The translations under genes and the position numbers were made by a program. Shown in pieces: positions 7,663-15,460 of a stretch of 64,000 nucleotides of DNA (the stretch's first letter is position 1; each line of letters opens with the position of its first letter). The notes beneath the pieces were generated by a model. The model had not been told where the DNA came from. It worked only from the letters and a program-made list of their open reading frames with translations, and did not search any database. This DNA is from RGIG1959 sp045604545 (GTDB taxonomy: Bacteria > Bacillota > Clostridia > Oscillospirales > Acutalibacteraceae). The stretch covers positions 20,417 to 84,416 of the forward strand of contig JAZUOG010000047.1 in NCBI GenBank assembly GCA_045604545.1, in the 5' to 3' direction.

Positions 7663-8766
7663 TCAATCCACACTTTGAAGCAGCTGTTCGCATTTCTTGA
7701 ATCTCGGATCGTTAGTGATGATATTGTCATCCGTCTCAAAGCACAGATTGTAGCATCCGTTCAAATAGAATCTGAAATTGCCCTTGATCTCTCCCGCCAC
7801 AACGGAATCTTCGCAATCTTTGTAATCGAAGATGAGTGTATCGGTTAACTCGTTGATTACGTCAAACGCTTTATCCATTTCGGATATCGAAATATACTCA
7901 TTGGCAAGGTTGTTGAGAGCGCTGTACAACCATTTTGTACGAATACGGATATCCCGGAACTTTGCATAGTTATATTTCACGCCATTCACAAGATCGTGCC
8001 AAGCGGCAATTGCCTTCTCCTTTTTGGCATCACTGGCGATCGATAACCGTTTTGCTCTTACCGCCAACGCCCATAAATAGTGGTGAACGGCTTCGTTGCA
8101 CACCTCCTCGGACAGGGCAAGGCACTTGTTTTGATCGTTCTTTTTGGAATAGATCTCGATCTCCATTGCCGCCCGTATGCTTCCCCTTTGCGGTAAGCCG
8201 TCGGCTATCTCCTCGGCATTCGCAAAATCATTACGGTAAAGATACAGGATGATCAGCGTTTGCTTTGCGTCGATCTGTCTTGTAGTATCGCGGTCATAGT
8301 TGATAACGGATTTCAAGAGATGAACGGCTTCGTTATAAAATCTATCTTTATCTTCCGCACCATACGCTCCGTAATAAATACATCTGACCAAACTGTCCGC
8401 ACACAGTAGCTTCACCTCATAATCAAGCGGATATTTTTTGATGTGTGTTTTATACAGTTGATAACACGCATAGTAGGCATCATCCTGACGCGCATACACC
8501 TTTTCGATACCCTTGTTGATTTTCTCCGCTTCTGCATATAACGCTTCGCGGTCAGCTTTTTCATCACCACCGACACCGAGTAAGCAGTCGGTAGTTACGC
8601 CGAGGATAGCGGCAAGCGGAACAATTTGAGAAATGTCAGGCATAGCGTTATCGCATTCCCATTTTGAGATGGATTGTACCGATATCATCAATTTTTCTGC
8701 CAGTTCCGCCTGTGTAAGCTGTGCATCTTTCCGTATCGCCTTTAATCGTTGTCCAAAGCTCAACAT
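7663..8766 (-). CDS. XRE-family regulator with C-terminal TPR-like region, copy 1
   Basis: A 367-residue cytoplasmic DNA-binding protein. Residues 1-60 form a Cro/CI helix-turn-helix (LTQAELAEKL, then SISKWECDNAMPDISQI). The rest, from about residue 85, is all-helical and looks like TPR repeats. This HTH-TPR architecture resembles RRNPP regulators, but no peptide pheromone gene is evident beside it. The start is the ATG at 8766 behind GAAAGGA; an in-frame extension upstream lacks a good site. Two paralogues of identical length are at 29887 and 37599. It is divergent from the ECF sigma gene at 9301. Control of the element is an inference. Confidence 0.9.
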   Translation of the reverse strand: MLSFGQRLKAIRKDAQLTQAELAEKLMISVQSISKWECDNAMPDISQIVPLAAILGVTTDCLLGVGGDEKADREALYAEAEKINKGIEKVYARQDDAYYACYQLYKTHIKKYPLDYEVKLLCADSLVRCIYYGAYGAEDKDRFYNEAVHLLKSVINYDRDTTRQIDAKQTLIILYLYRNDFANAEEIADGLPQRGSIRAAMEIEIYSKKNDQNKCLALSEEVCNEAVHHYLWALAVRAKRLSIASDAKKEKAIAAWHDLVNGVKYNYAKFRDIRIRTKWLYSALNNLANEYISISEMDKAFDVINELTDTLIFDYKDCEDSVVAGEIKGNFRFYLNGCYNLCFETDDNIITNDPRFKKCEQLLQSVD

Positions 8767-8953
8767 GGTTATGTTCCTTTCAAGCAATGTGTTATATTCA
8801 TTACAAAGGACATTAGAAAAATATGATGGGATTGCCCGCTTTAAATGCAAAAATAACATCTTCGTTGCAGAAATGTCTTTAATAATTTCTTAAAAAGGTA
8901 AGTTGTTATAAGGATGTTTGGGAACATCCAAAAAACAGTTGCTTGACGGACAC

Positions 8954-9005
8954 AAAAGGAAAAGACAGTATGGTCATACAAATACCATACTGTCTTTTCC
9001 TTTTT
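8954..9005. terminator. Strong bidirectional hairpin terminator
   Basis: A near-perfect inverted repeat of about 20 bp, arms ending AAAAGACAGTATGG and CCATACTGTCTTTT, with A and T runs outside. It stands between the divergent XRE and sigma genes, where no gene ends, so it may insulate the two promoters or terminate a short RNA. The rest of 8767-9300 holds only the promoters of those genes. Confidence 0.7.
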
Positions 9006-9233
9006 ATAAATTCCAATCGACTATTGTTCTGCGATGAATAGAATAATACACCCCTCACCATTCACAATAGCAAGGGCGTGTTAAAGGCAATGGAAAGCTA
9101 CCAAGTGCTTACCTTTGGGCACAGATTTTTATCGGAGTGTATAAATCACGATTCTTCGCACTTGAAAAGATCACGATTAAGTTTTACCTGTACATAAAGT
9201 CTTTAAATTTCTTATGGTTTTTTATAAAAAGCA

Positions 9234-9262
9234 TGTTACAATTTAGGACATATACCCGTCTA
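9234..9262 (+). promoter_or_regulatory. Possible ECF-sigma autoregulatory promoter
   Basis: TGTTACA (9234-9240) and CGTCTA (9257-9262) are 16 bp apart, about 40 bp before the ECF sigma start. The CGTC-type -10 and AAC-like -35 are typical of ECF promoters. A TATTAT box overlaps the -10, so a housekeeping promoter is an alternative. Confidence 0.45.
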
Positions 9263-9300
9263 TTATAATGAAGGGCAAAAAACGGTAAGGAGTTGAAACT

Positions 9301-9852
9301 ATGACTGATCGCGAAATACTCGAGAATTTGCGCGCAGGCTCGGATTCCGCCCTAGTCATTCTTTCCAACTGCTACGGAGCATACTGTCGCACCATTGCCT
9401 TTCGCATTCTTCAAAACGAAGAAGACGTTGAGGAATGCCTAAACGATGTGTATTTGAAGATTTGGCGTATCGCGCAAACCGAGGATATCGCCAATCTCAA
9501 GCACTACATAGCATCAATAACCCGCAATGTGGCCGCGGATATCTATAACAAGCGCAAATCGCAACAGGCAACCACACAAGAATTATATCAAGAGCTTGAA
9601 GAATGTGGTTGGGTGCAGGATTCTACGAGCGAAGCGACGGATGCAATCGTGATCAAAGATACCCTAAATGCGTTTTTGTTATCGCTTGGAAAACTAGAAC
9701 GTTGGATCTTTATGCGCCGTTACTGGAATATGGATGATATAAAAGCCATTGCCGCCGCTTGCGGAAAGCGCGAAGCGACCGTGCGCATGATACTCAGCCG
9801 CACGCGCAAAAAGCTGAAAGATCGATTAGAGAAAGAAGGAATTATTTTATGA
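9301..9852 (+). CDS. ECF-type RNA polymerase sigma factor
   Basis: A 183-residue sigma-70 family protein of extracytoplasmic-function size. Region 2 covers about residues 20-85 (CRTIAFRILQNEEDVEECLNDVY family pattern in part, with the ITRNVAADIYNKRK end). Region 4 covers about residues 120-175 and ends in KREATVRMILSRTRKKL, the promoter-binding helix-turn-helix. It has a GTAAGGAG-type site. The next gene starts inside its stop codon (ATGA), which matches the sigma/anti-sigma arrangement. It probably directs transcription of itself and some genes of the element. Confidence 0.92.
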   Translation: MTDREILENLRAGSDSALVILSNCYGAYCRTIAFRILQNEEDVEECLNDVYLKIWRIAQTEDIANLKHYIASITRNVAADIYNKRKSQQATTQELYQELEECGWVQDSTSEATDAIVIKDTLNAFLLSLGKLERWIFMRRYWNMDDIKAIAAACGKREATVRMILSRTRKKLKDRLEKEGIIL

Positions 9853-10610
9853 ATAGTGCGCGTTTGTTGCGCGAAATGGGTGAAGTGGATTCCGCCTTTG
9901 TGGATACGGCTCCCATTGAACATCATATTAAAAAAAGAAAAGCCACTCTGTGGCTGAAAGGATGTGCGATAGCGGCGTGTTTTGCTCTTATCTTCACCTG
10001 TGTCTATTCTCTTTATAATGCTTCTGTTCACAATGATGCCGATATTGTGTATGCTTCCGAAAATACGCCGGTTGTTATTCCCCCAAATACAGGCACGAAA
10101 CCGATAAATTCTTCTTCTCAGTTTTGGGACGGGAAGGTGTATGACTTTCAAGAACTCGCCAACTGTTCCGAGTTGATTGTTGTGGCGGATGTGGTGGCTG
10201 TTGAGGAAGGTAGCCGCCTTGGCAATGCCTTTTGCAACAATCATGCAACGGTTAAGATTCGTGAAGTGCTGAAAGGTAATGTGACAGAAGGAACCGAGCT
10301 TTGCGTTGACGATCCGACGTCAAGCATGCGTACGCATGCCATCAGTATACCGATGATGCAACGCGGCAATCGCGTATTGCTGTTTTTGGTGAAACAATCT
10401 ATTGTGATAAAAAGCTCGCAAGGCGAAGATGTGCCGATTTACGGGTTTGTTCGGGAGTATCCGGAGGTTGGGAAATTTTTCTATGATTATGATGGAAAAT
10501 ATCACGAATCCCGATCGTATGCAGACGGCAATCCCAAAAGCAATATGGTGTTTACCGATCTTGAGCCGAAGACTTTAGAGGAAATCAAGACGTTGATAGA
10601 TGAAAAATAG
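9849..10610 (+). CDS. Single-pass membrane protein, putative anti-sigma partner
   Basis: A 253-residue protein whose ATG overlaps the sigma stop by four bases. I start at MNSARLLREMGEVDSAFVD; an upstream in-frame reading runs inside the sigma gene. It has a short cytoplasmic N terminus, a membrane helix at about residues 37-57 (LKGCAIAACFALIFTCVYSLY) and a large extracytoplasmic domain. The zinc motif HxxxCxxC of ZAS anti-sigma factors is not present. The anti-sigma role rests on position and topology only. The outer domain is not one I recognise. Confidence 0.75.
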   Translation: MNSARLLREMGEVDSAFVDTAPIEHHIKKRKATLWLKGCAIAACFALIFTCVYSLYNASVHNDADIVYASENTPVVIPPNTGTKPINSSSQFWDGKVYDFQELANCSELIVVADVVAVEEGSRLGNAFCNNHATVKIREVLKGNVTEGTELCVDDPTSSMRTHAISIPMMQRGNRVLLFLVKQSIVIKSSQGEDVPIYGFVREYPEVGKFFYDYDGKYHESRSYADGNPKSNMVFTDLEPKTLEEIKTLIDEK

Positions 10611-10640
10611 GAACTTTTGATTTATTACGAGGTGATTCCA

Positions 10641-11097
10641 ATGTATACGAATAGCTGAAACAACTGAAAAACTTTTGAAAAAACTCAAAGTATTATGAGG
10701 GGAGAATGCCTTATTATTAAAGCGACCGCAAAACGGTTGGCAAAGTCTTTTGGAAGGAACAACTGCTGTTGATGTTTTGCATCTGTTATCCTTGCCCGAT
10801 TTCCGAAAAGCCCTTGCTTTCATAATGAAAACGCACACCACCGTGTTTACGATTGCTTCGCTTTGCAGTAAATGTGGAATTGCCGATCAACAGCGCTTCA
10901 AAGACCATTTAAACAGCACCGATTTATTTACGGTGAAAACGGTCGATCTTGACGATGAACAAGTCACAGTATATGAACTCACAAAAGAAGATAAGTTGTT
11001 TATGCTTCTTGCTGTGGCGGCGCTATGCGATGAGTATGCCAATTACGAAAGAATTTACTATAATTTCAACGGCGACCCCACATTTTACCTGAATTGA
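10641..11097 (+). pseudogene. Unknown ORF interrupted by in-frame TGA
   Basis: A frame running from about 10648 encodes RIAETTEKLLKKLKVL, meets TGA at 10696-10698 and continues in the same frame as GENALLLKRPQNGWQSLL to 11097. A TTG at 10750 would give a 115-residue product with no clear binding site. The only ATG with a site (10641, after GAGGTGATT) is in another frame and stops after five codons. The downstream part is well composed and mainly helical. I read this as a damaged gene; a real short gene from 10750 is possible. No family recognised. Confidence 0.45.
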
Positions 11098-11182
11098 TCG
11101 CTCGAGGATTTTCATTGACAGTTCCCTTTACTGTGGATATAATAAATGACATAAGATTCGCAATTTTGTTGAACCATCCCAA

Positions 11183-11224
11183 CACCGACGGTCGAGGATC
11201 TTTCCTCGGCCGTCGGTGCTTTTT
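11183..11224 (+). terminator. Strong intrinsic terminator
   Basis: CACCGACGGTCGAGGA pairs with TCCTCGGCCGTCGGTG around a 4-nt loop, followed by CTTTTTG. It closes the sigma-factor unit. Confidence 0.85.
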
Positions 11225-11378
11225 GTTATCAAAAAAACGGTTGAAAAACCAAGAAAAATAAGTGCGCACTCCAAAATACAACAAATTTCGCAAGTTTCAT
11301 AAGATACAATCTATGCGGGGAGGTGCGAAAAATGCCGCTATCTGTAATAAATTACCGATCAGAGAAAAAAGAAGGTGA

Positions 11379-11606
11379 CTAAAAAGAAAGCTATTCCACA
11401 TCGCACAACTATTTGAAGATCATGCAGCGCAATACGATTATTTGAAATGTCCTTTATGTAAACGAGGACGATTATGTGATATCCCGCATGGTGGCATCGT
11501 AATCACGAAAACCACAGAGGATGCGTATGCGGATTGTGTTGGTGCGTATGTTGTTGTGAAGTGTCCGAAGTGTTCCTCCAAGTTTATAATCTATCTTCAA
11601 AATTAA
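11379..11606 (+). pseudogene. Small zinc-ribbon protein without a normal start codon
   Basis: A 75-codon frame ends at 11606 and contains two CxxC knuckles (KCPLCKRGRLC and KCPKCSSKF), a plausible zinc ribbon. The frame begins after a TGA with CTA AAA AGA; where a start is expected, eight bases after GAAGGTG, the codon is CTA instead of ATG. A GTG in another frame opens nearby but stops early. Either the start was lost by mutation or a rare start codon is used. Small proteins of this kind are common in recombinase-bearing elements. Function unknown. Confidence 0.4.
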
Positions 11607-11713
11607 AATGATGTTTCGTACATAGTTCAACCGCCGCGGGCATATGCGAGTATCGCTAATGCGGAAAAGAGCCTATATCCGTCTTGAAAGACGAGAACAA
11701 GGACTGTCGAGTT

Positions 11714-11759
11714 AGGGCATGACAAACAGCTTTTAAGCTGTGTTGTCATGCCCTTTTTT
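11714..11759 (+). terminator. Intrinsic terminator
   Basis: AGGGCATGACAA pairs with TTGTCATGCCCT; an inner CAGCTTTTAAGCTG stem and a T run follow. Confidence 0.8.
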
Positions 11760-11883
11760 ATTTGCAACCGACGCTTAAAAGCGGAAAGGTTGCAGTATGA
11801 ACAAGGTATGGCTTTGCTACATAGCCAAATATCCGTGATCTCCGATTTTGTTTCAAACCAAAACAAAAAAGGAGATTGCAGCT

Positions 11884-12381
11884 ATGTGTAACAAAGCATT
11901 TAAAAGAAACCCGTCCCCAAACCGCAGTAAATCCAAAGATAATCCGTACAGGATATTCACGGTCGGCCCACCAAACGATCTGCATTATTATTTGTCGTTT
12001 GTGGACGGTCGCGGTGTAGGTATCTGTATGGAAATCAACGAACAACTGTATGCGGCATTCGATCAATTTGAACGAGATGACATGTCCGCTATAAACGAAT
12101 ACACCCGGCATCATGAACATTCCGTTTTAACGGAAATAACCTTAAACAAGCGAGCTATCAGAAAACTCGATCCGCTGGAGGATGTCGTAGAACAGAAAAT
12201 ACAGGTAGAACGTGCTCTGGACACTCTTACACAAACGCAACGGCGACGATTGTGCCTTTATCATTTTTACGGTTTCACATACGAAGAAATCGCCGCAATG
12301 GAGAGAAGTTCTGTTAAACAAATCTATAAAAGTATCAAGCTCGCCGAAAAGAAAATAAAAAACTTTTTGTCAGAGGGGTAA
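11884..12381 (+). CDS. Sigma-70 region-4 protein of mobile-element type
   Basis: A 165-residue protein. The C-terminal half (about residues 105-163) is a sigma-70 region 4 helix-turn-helix with LTQTQRRRLCLYHFYG, TYEEIAAMERSSVKQIYKSI and AEKKIKNFL. The N-terminal half has no region 2, so it is not a complete sigma factor. Proteins of this layout are frequent in conjugative and integrative elements of Clostridia. The start is the ATG at 11884, behind AAAGGAGA; a longer upstream reading has no site. Possible roles are a positive regulator or a decoy sigma for element genes, which is inference. Confidence 0.85.
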   Translation: MCNKAFKRNPSPNRSKSKDNPYRIFTVGPPNDLHYYLSFVDGRGVGICMEINEQLYAAFDQFERDDMSAINEYTRHHEHSVLTEITLNKRAIRKLDPLEDVVEQKIQVERALDTLTQTQRRRLCLYHFYGFTYEEIAAMERSSVKQIYKSIKLAEKKIKNFLSEG

Positions 12382-12386
12382 AAAAC

Positions 12387-12423
12387 GCCCCTCTAAGTGA
12401 ACAAACAAGTGAAGGGGCTTTTA
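12387..12423 (+). terminator. Weak intrinsic terminator
   Basis: GCCCCT and AGGGGC are separated by 24 nt and followed by TTTTAAA. It lies directly after the region-4 sigma gene. Confidence 0.5.
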
Positions 12424-12429
12424 AAAACT

Positions 12430-12881
12430 CTTCGCCTGTTGCTCTTTGTGAGCAGGCTGAACCTTGACAAGTGAATAATTTTTCGGATGCCGATGACATA
12501 AACGCATTGGATAAGCTGTCGGACGTGGGCGCCACGACCTCTTTATGAGCGAGCGATCAACCACGCGTCGAGTCGGGATGTACTCAACACCTCCCGATTG
12601 GCCAAGACTCCCGTGCGGAATTAATGATACTTCCCCTGTGGGGCTCGCCGGAAGGCGGGATATGGCATACATACGGTACGCCGTATGCGTGAGGTATATG
12701 ATGCTCGGCATTGTGCTTTTGCACTTTGCGTGTGTTGCGAGATCGTCGGCATCCGGTTATATGAATCTACCTTCCCGACTATTGGGAGTTGGGCGGTAGA
12801 ACCTTTGCACAGAAGCACCCCGCGTCTGTGCAACATTCTGCTGCTCAATGCAGAGCATTACTTTATCAAGGAGTGAGAACT
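12430..12881 (+). other. Gene-free 450-bp stretch rich in hairpins, possible structured RNA
   Basis: No convincing gene is visible; the short frames here lack binding sites and their composition is not protein-like. The stretch holds several local stems: CGTGGGCGCCACG at about 12525, ATACGGTACGCCGTAT at about 12671 and TTGCACAGA with TCTGTGCAA at about 12805-12834. It ends at the ribosome binding site of the helicase gene. A long leader or an independent non-coding RNA would fit. I cannot assign it to a known RNA class. Confidence 0.4.
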
Positions 12882-15137
12882 ATGTACGAAATCAAATATA
12901 ACGATCAGGATGTATTCCGTGATCTGATCGCCGATCAAAAAATTCACCGTAACGGTGAATACGATTTCACCTATGAAAACCGCTTCATTCTTTATCATAT
13001 CCGTAAATACGGCAAATTGCACTATGTCGCGTTCGATCTGCTGACCGACCGCGAATACAGCATCACCACCACAAAGAAGGATGACTACCTTCAAAATACC
13101 TATACGCGATTGATCCCGCTGATCATCGAGCGCACCCGAAGCCATACCACCCGCGATTGCACAAGGATGATGGTGGATCGCCCTTTTGAGTTTATTGATC
13201 TGATCTTCCGTTTCGTGCTTCCCGAAAACGGCTATGCCGTTCGTGAAGAACAGATCAAGCTGTGCAAGCGGATGTACCACGGCTTTCTCAATAAACAAGT
13301 GTCCGTCTGCGAAGCCGAAGTCGGCACAGGCAAAACCTTCGCCTATCTCGTCGCCGGTCTGCTCGCAAGAAAATACAACATCGACAAACACAACCGCGTC
13401 GAACCCGTCACGATCGTGACCGCAACCATCGAACTTCAAAAAAGCCTCGTCGAAAAAGAGATCCCGCGACTCTCACAGATGCTGTACACCTACGGGATCA
13501 TCGACCGTCCGCTCCAAGCCAATCTGCTTAAAGGGCGTAAACACTATTTTTGCCGTTTGCGGTATCAGGACTATATCGCAGGTTTGCAACAACACCCCGA
13601 ACTCCATCATCGGGAGATCAAAAATGCCGTTGCTGTCGGAACGCTTCCGCAGGGTGTGGATCTTGACCGCTATAATCTCGAAGCTGTCGTGAAACAGAAG
13701 ATGTGCGTCGACGGAGCTTGCAGTGAGTGTCCGTACTGTGATACCTGCGAGTATATTCGCATGGTCAATACGATCCGTGAAAATCGCGGTGCGGAGTTTC
13801 AAATCCTCAATCATAACCTGTATATCGTTGCTATGAAAGAAGAAAGCACCCGCACCCGGCAATTGCATCCGAGCAGCTTTATTGTAATCGACGAAGCCCA
13901 TAACTTCCGCAACACCGCCGAAGAACTGTACGGCGAACAACTAAGCGAAACCATGATCCCGTGGTATATCTCCGATACGCTCACACGCTGTGAAAACTTT
14001 GTGATCCGCCCGAAACACCGTGCGGCACTCTCGGCACTTCGGACGGAGAATACGGCGTTGTTTGCGGATCTCCGATCGATCCTCAATGACCTGTCGGATT
14101 TCGGAAATGATTTCACCTTCACCATTTCTCATCGCCGAAGCCTCACACGGATGGGTGTGATCCTCCGTGAATGCGAAGGATATCTACCTAACCGTAAAGG
14201 CGAGATTTCCCCTTCGGGCATGAAGGTCAACAACGCTCTTCAACTGCTGACAAAAATGTCCGACAACTATTATTGGATCGAAAGCGATCAAAACGGTGAG
14301 ATCACCCTGTGCGGTGCGCCGAAAAATGTCACCGATAAAATGTACGATTGCATCTGGAACCGAACCGCCAGTCATGTGCTGACCAGCGGCACGATGTCTG
14401 ATGGTAACGGCTTTGGCTTTTTTAAGAAAGAGAACGGTCTGGACAGGATCCCCGAACACTTGTTGTCCGAAGTCCAGATTGAGTCCCCTTTTGATTATAC
14501 CCGTCATGCACGATTGTATATCCCCGCCGATCTGCCGCTCCCCGATAATCACGATCGGAAATACATTGCAGCGGTAGCGGATCGGATTGAAGAACTTATC
14601 CGTGCAACAAACGGACACACGGCCATCCTGTTTACATCGTATTACGCGCTCAATGCCGTTTATTTAGCCTTACAGAACCGCTTGCTCGATTACAACGTGA
14701 TCCGTATGAATTCCGGTGATAAGACCGCCATCCGTGACTTTCAACTCGCCAAAAACGGCGTGTTGTTCGCATCGGGATCGATGTGGGAAGGTGTGGACTG
14801 TGCAGGTGATTGCCTGTCATCGGTAATCATTGTGCGGTTGCCGTTTCCGCGTCGCTCGATACAGATGCAACGCAAAAAAGAACAATGCGACAGCCATCGT
14901 GAATTCATCGACAACCATTGTGTGCCGAGCATGATCATCAAGCTCCGACAAGGTGTCGGGCGGTTGATCCGCACCGAAACGGACACAGGCGTGGTATCGA
15001 TCCTCGATCCTCGCGCCAGCCGCGTCGACTACCATAAAGCGATCGTCGCGGCACTCGGCAAATACCCGATCATTCAATCGGTCGACGATATCAAGGAATT
15101 CATCATGAGCGTGAAAGATGCGGATTACTATGAATGA
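12882..15137 (+). CDS. DinG/XPD-like superfamily 2 DNA helicase with Fe-S motif
   Basis: A 751-residue ATP-dependent helicase of the XPD/Rad3/DinG type. The Walker A motif EVGTGKT is near residue 148. The four-cysteine Fe-S cluster lies around residues 275-289 (CVDGACSECPYCDTC). The DEAH box VIDEAHNF is near residue 337, and the C-terminal helicase motif includes GSMWEGVDCAGD, LPFPRRS and RQGVGRLIR. I start at the ATG at 12882 behind AAGGAG; an upstream extension runs through gene-free DNA. It heads the recombinase operon and overlaps the next small gene. A role in processing or replicating element DNA is inference from position. Confidence 0.92.
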   Translation: MYEIKYNDQDVFRDLIADQKIHRNGEYDFTYENRFILYHIRKYGKLHYVAFDLLTDREYSITTTKKDDYLQNTYTRLIPLIIERTRSHTTRDCTRMMVDRPFEFIDLIFRFVLPENGYAVREEQIKLCKRMYHGFLNKQVSVCEAEVGTGKTFAYLVAGLLARKYNIDKHNRVEPVTIVTATIELQKSLVEKEIPRLSQMLYTYGIIDRPLQANLLKGRKHYFCRLRYQDYIAGLQQHPELHHREIKNAVAVGTLPQGVDLDRYNLEAVVKQKMCVDGACSECPYCDTCEYIRMVNTIRENRGAEFQILNHNLYIVAMKEESTRTRQLHPSSFIVIDEAHNFRNTAEELYGEQLSETMIPWYISDTLTRCENFVIRPKHRAALSALRTENTALFADLRSILNDLSDFGNDFTFTISHRRSLTRMGVILRECEGYLPNRKGEISPSGMKVNNALQLLTKMSDNYYWIESDQNGEITLCGAPKNVTDKMYDCIWNRTASHVLTSGTMSDGNGFGFFKKENGLDRIPEHLLSEVQIESPFDYTRHARLYIPADLPLPDNHDRKYIAAVADRIEELIRATNGHTAILFTSYYALNAVYLALQNRLLDYNVIRMNSGDKTAIRDFQLAKNGVLFASGSMWEGVDCAGDCLSSVIIVRLPFPRRSIQMQRKKEQCDSHREFIDNHCVPSMIIKLRQGVGRLIRTETDTGVVSILDPRASRVDYHKAIVAALGKYPIIQSVDDIKEFIMSVKDADYYE

Positions 15138-15348
15138 AACTGTCACCCAAGCACCTCGCAATGTGCAAATCGAACAAGCAAGAAAAAATGCCAATTATCT
15201 CAAAATGGCCTACGTGCTGGATTTTTTGTTTGAAACCAATGCAATTACCGAAGCCCAGCTTACTCAAGCAAAACGCTATTACTACCAAATGGCAGGTGCC
15301 GATATCATTGTTCCCTTTACGCCGCGTCATAAGTTTACAGCAGCATAG
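15130..15348 (+). CDS. Small SHOCT-like protein upstream of recombinases
   Basis: A 72-residue protein starting MNETVTQAPRN at 15130, overlapping the end of the helicase gene by eight bases; a start at 15118 is also possible. Residues 25-60 (YVLDFLFETNAITEAQLTQAKRYYYQ) are a helical unit like the SHOCT domain or small proteins seen next to clostridial serine recombinases. It probably aids or regulates recombination, but this is only an inference from position. Confidence 0.7.
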   Translation: MNETVTQAPRNVQIEQARKNANYLKMAYVLDFLFETNAITEAQLTQAKRYYYQMAGADIIVPFTPRHKFTAA

Positions 15349-15460
15349 CGCATCCGAGGACTGTCTTTTAGTGCAAATAAAAGTGTCCGTTCTGCGCTGG
15401 ATATATCCGTGTAACTCAATATAATTGTGTTGTAAAAAGATGCCGAAAGGAGAGAAGAAG

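Larger units (their letters stand above)
7396..8790. repeat. Long direct repeat, copy 1 (tRNA-Val end plus XRE gene)
   Basis: Copy 1 of a direct repeat of about 1.4 kb; copy 2 is 29618-31020. The offset between copies is 22,222 at the tRNA end and 22,224 across the XRE gene, so the two align with almost no gaps. The region includes a terminator, the sequence between it and the XRE stop, and the XRE gene. The similarity fades just upstream of the XRE start. Confidence 0.9.

Noticed and set aside
12545..12848. Short frames in the 12.4-12.9-kb stretch
   Set aside because: Overlapping frames on both strands, no ribosome sites and palindromic content; treated as non-coding.
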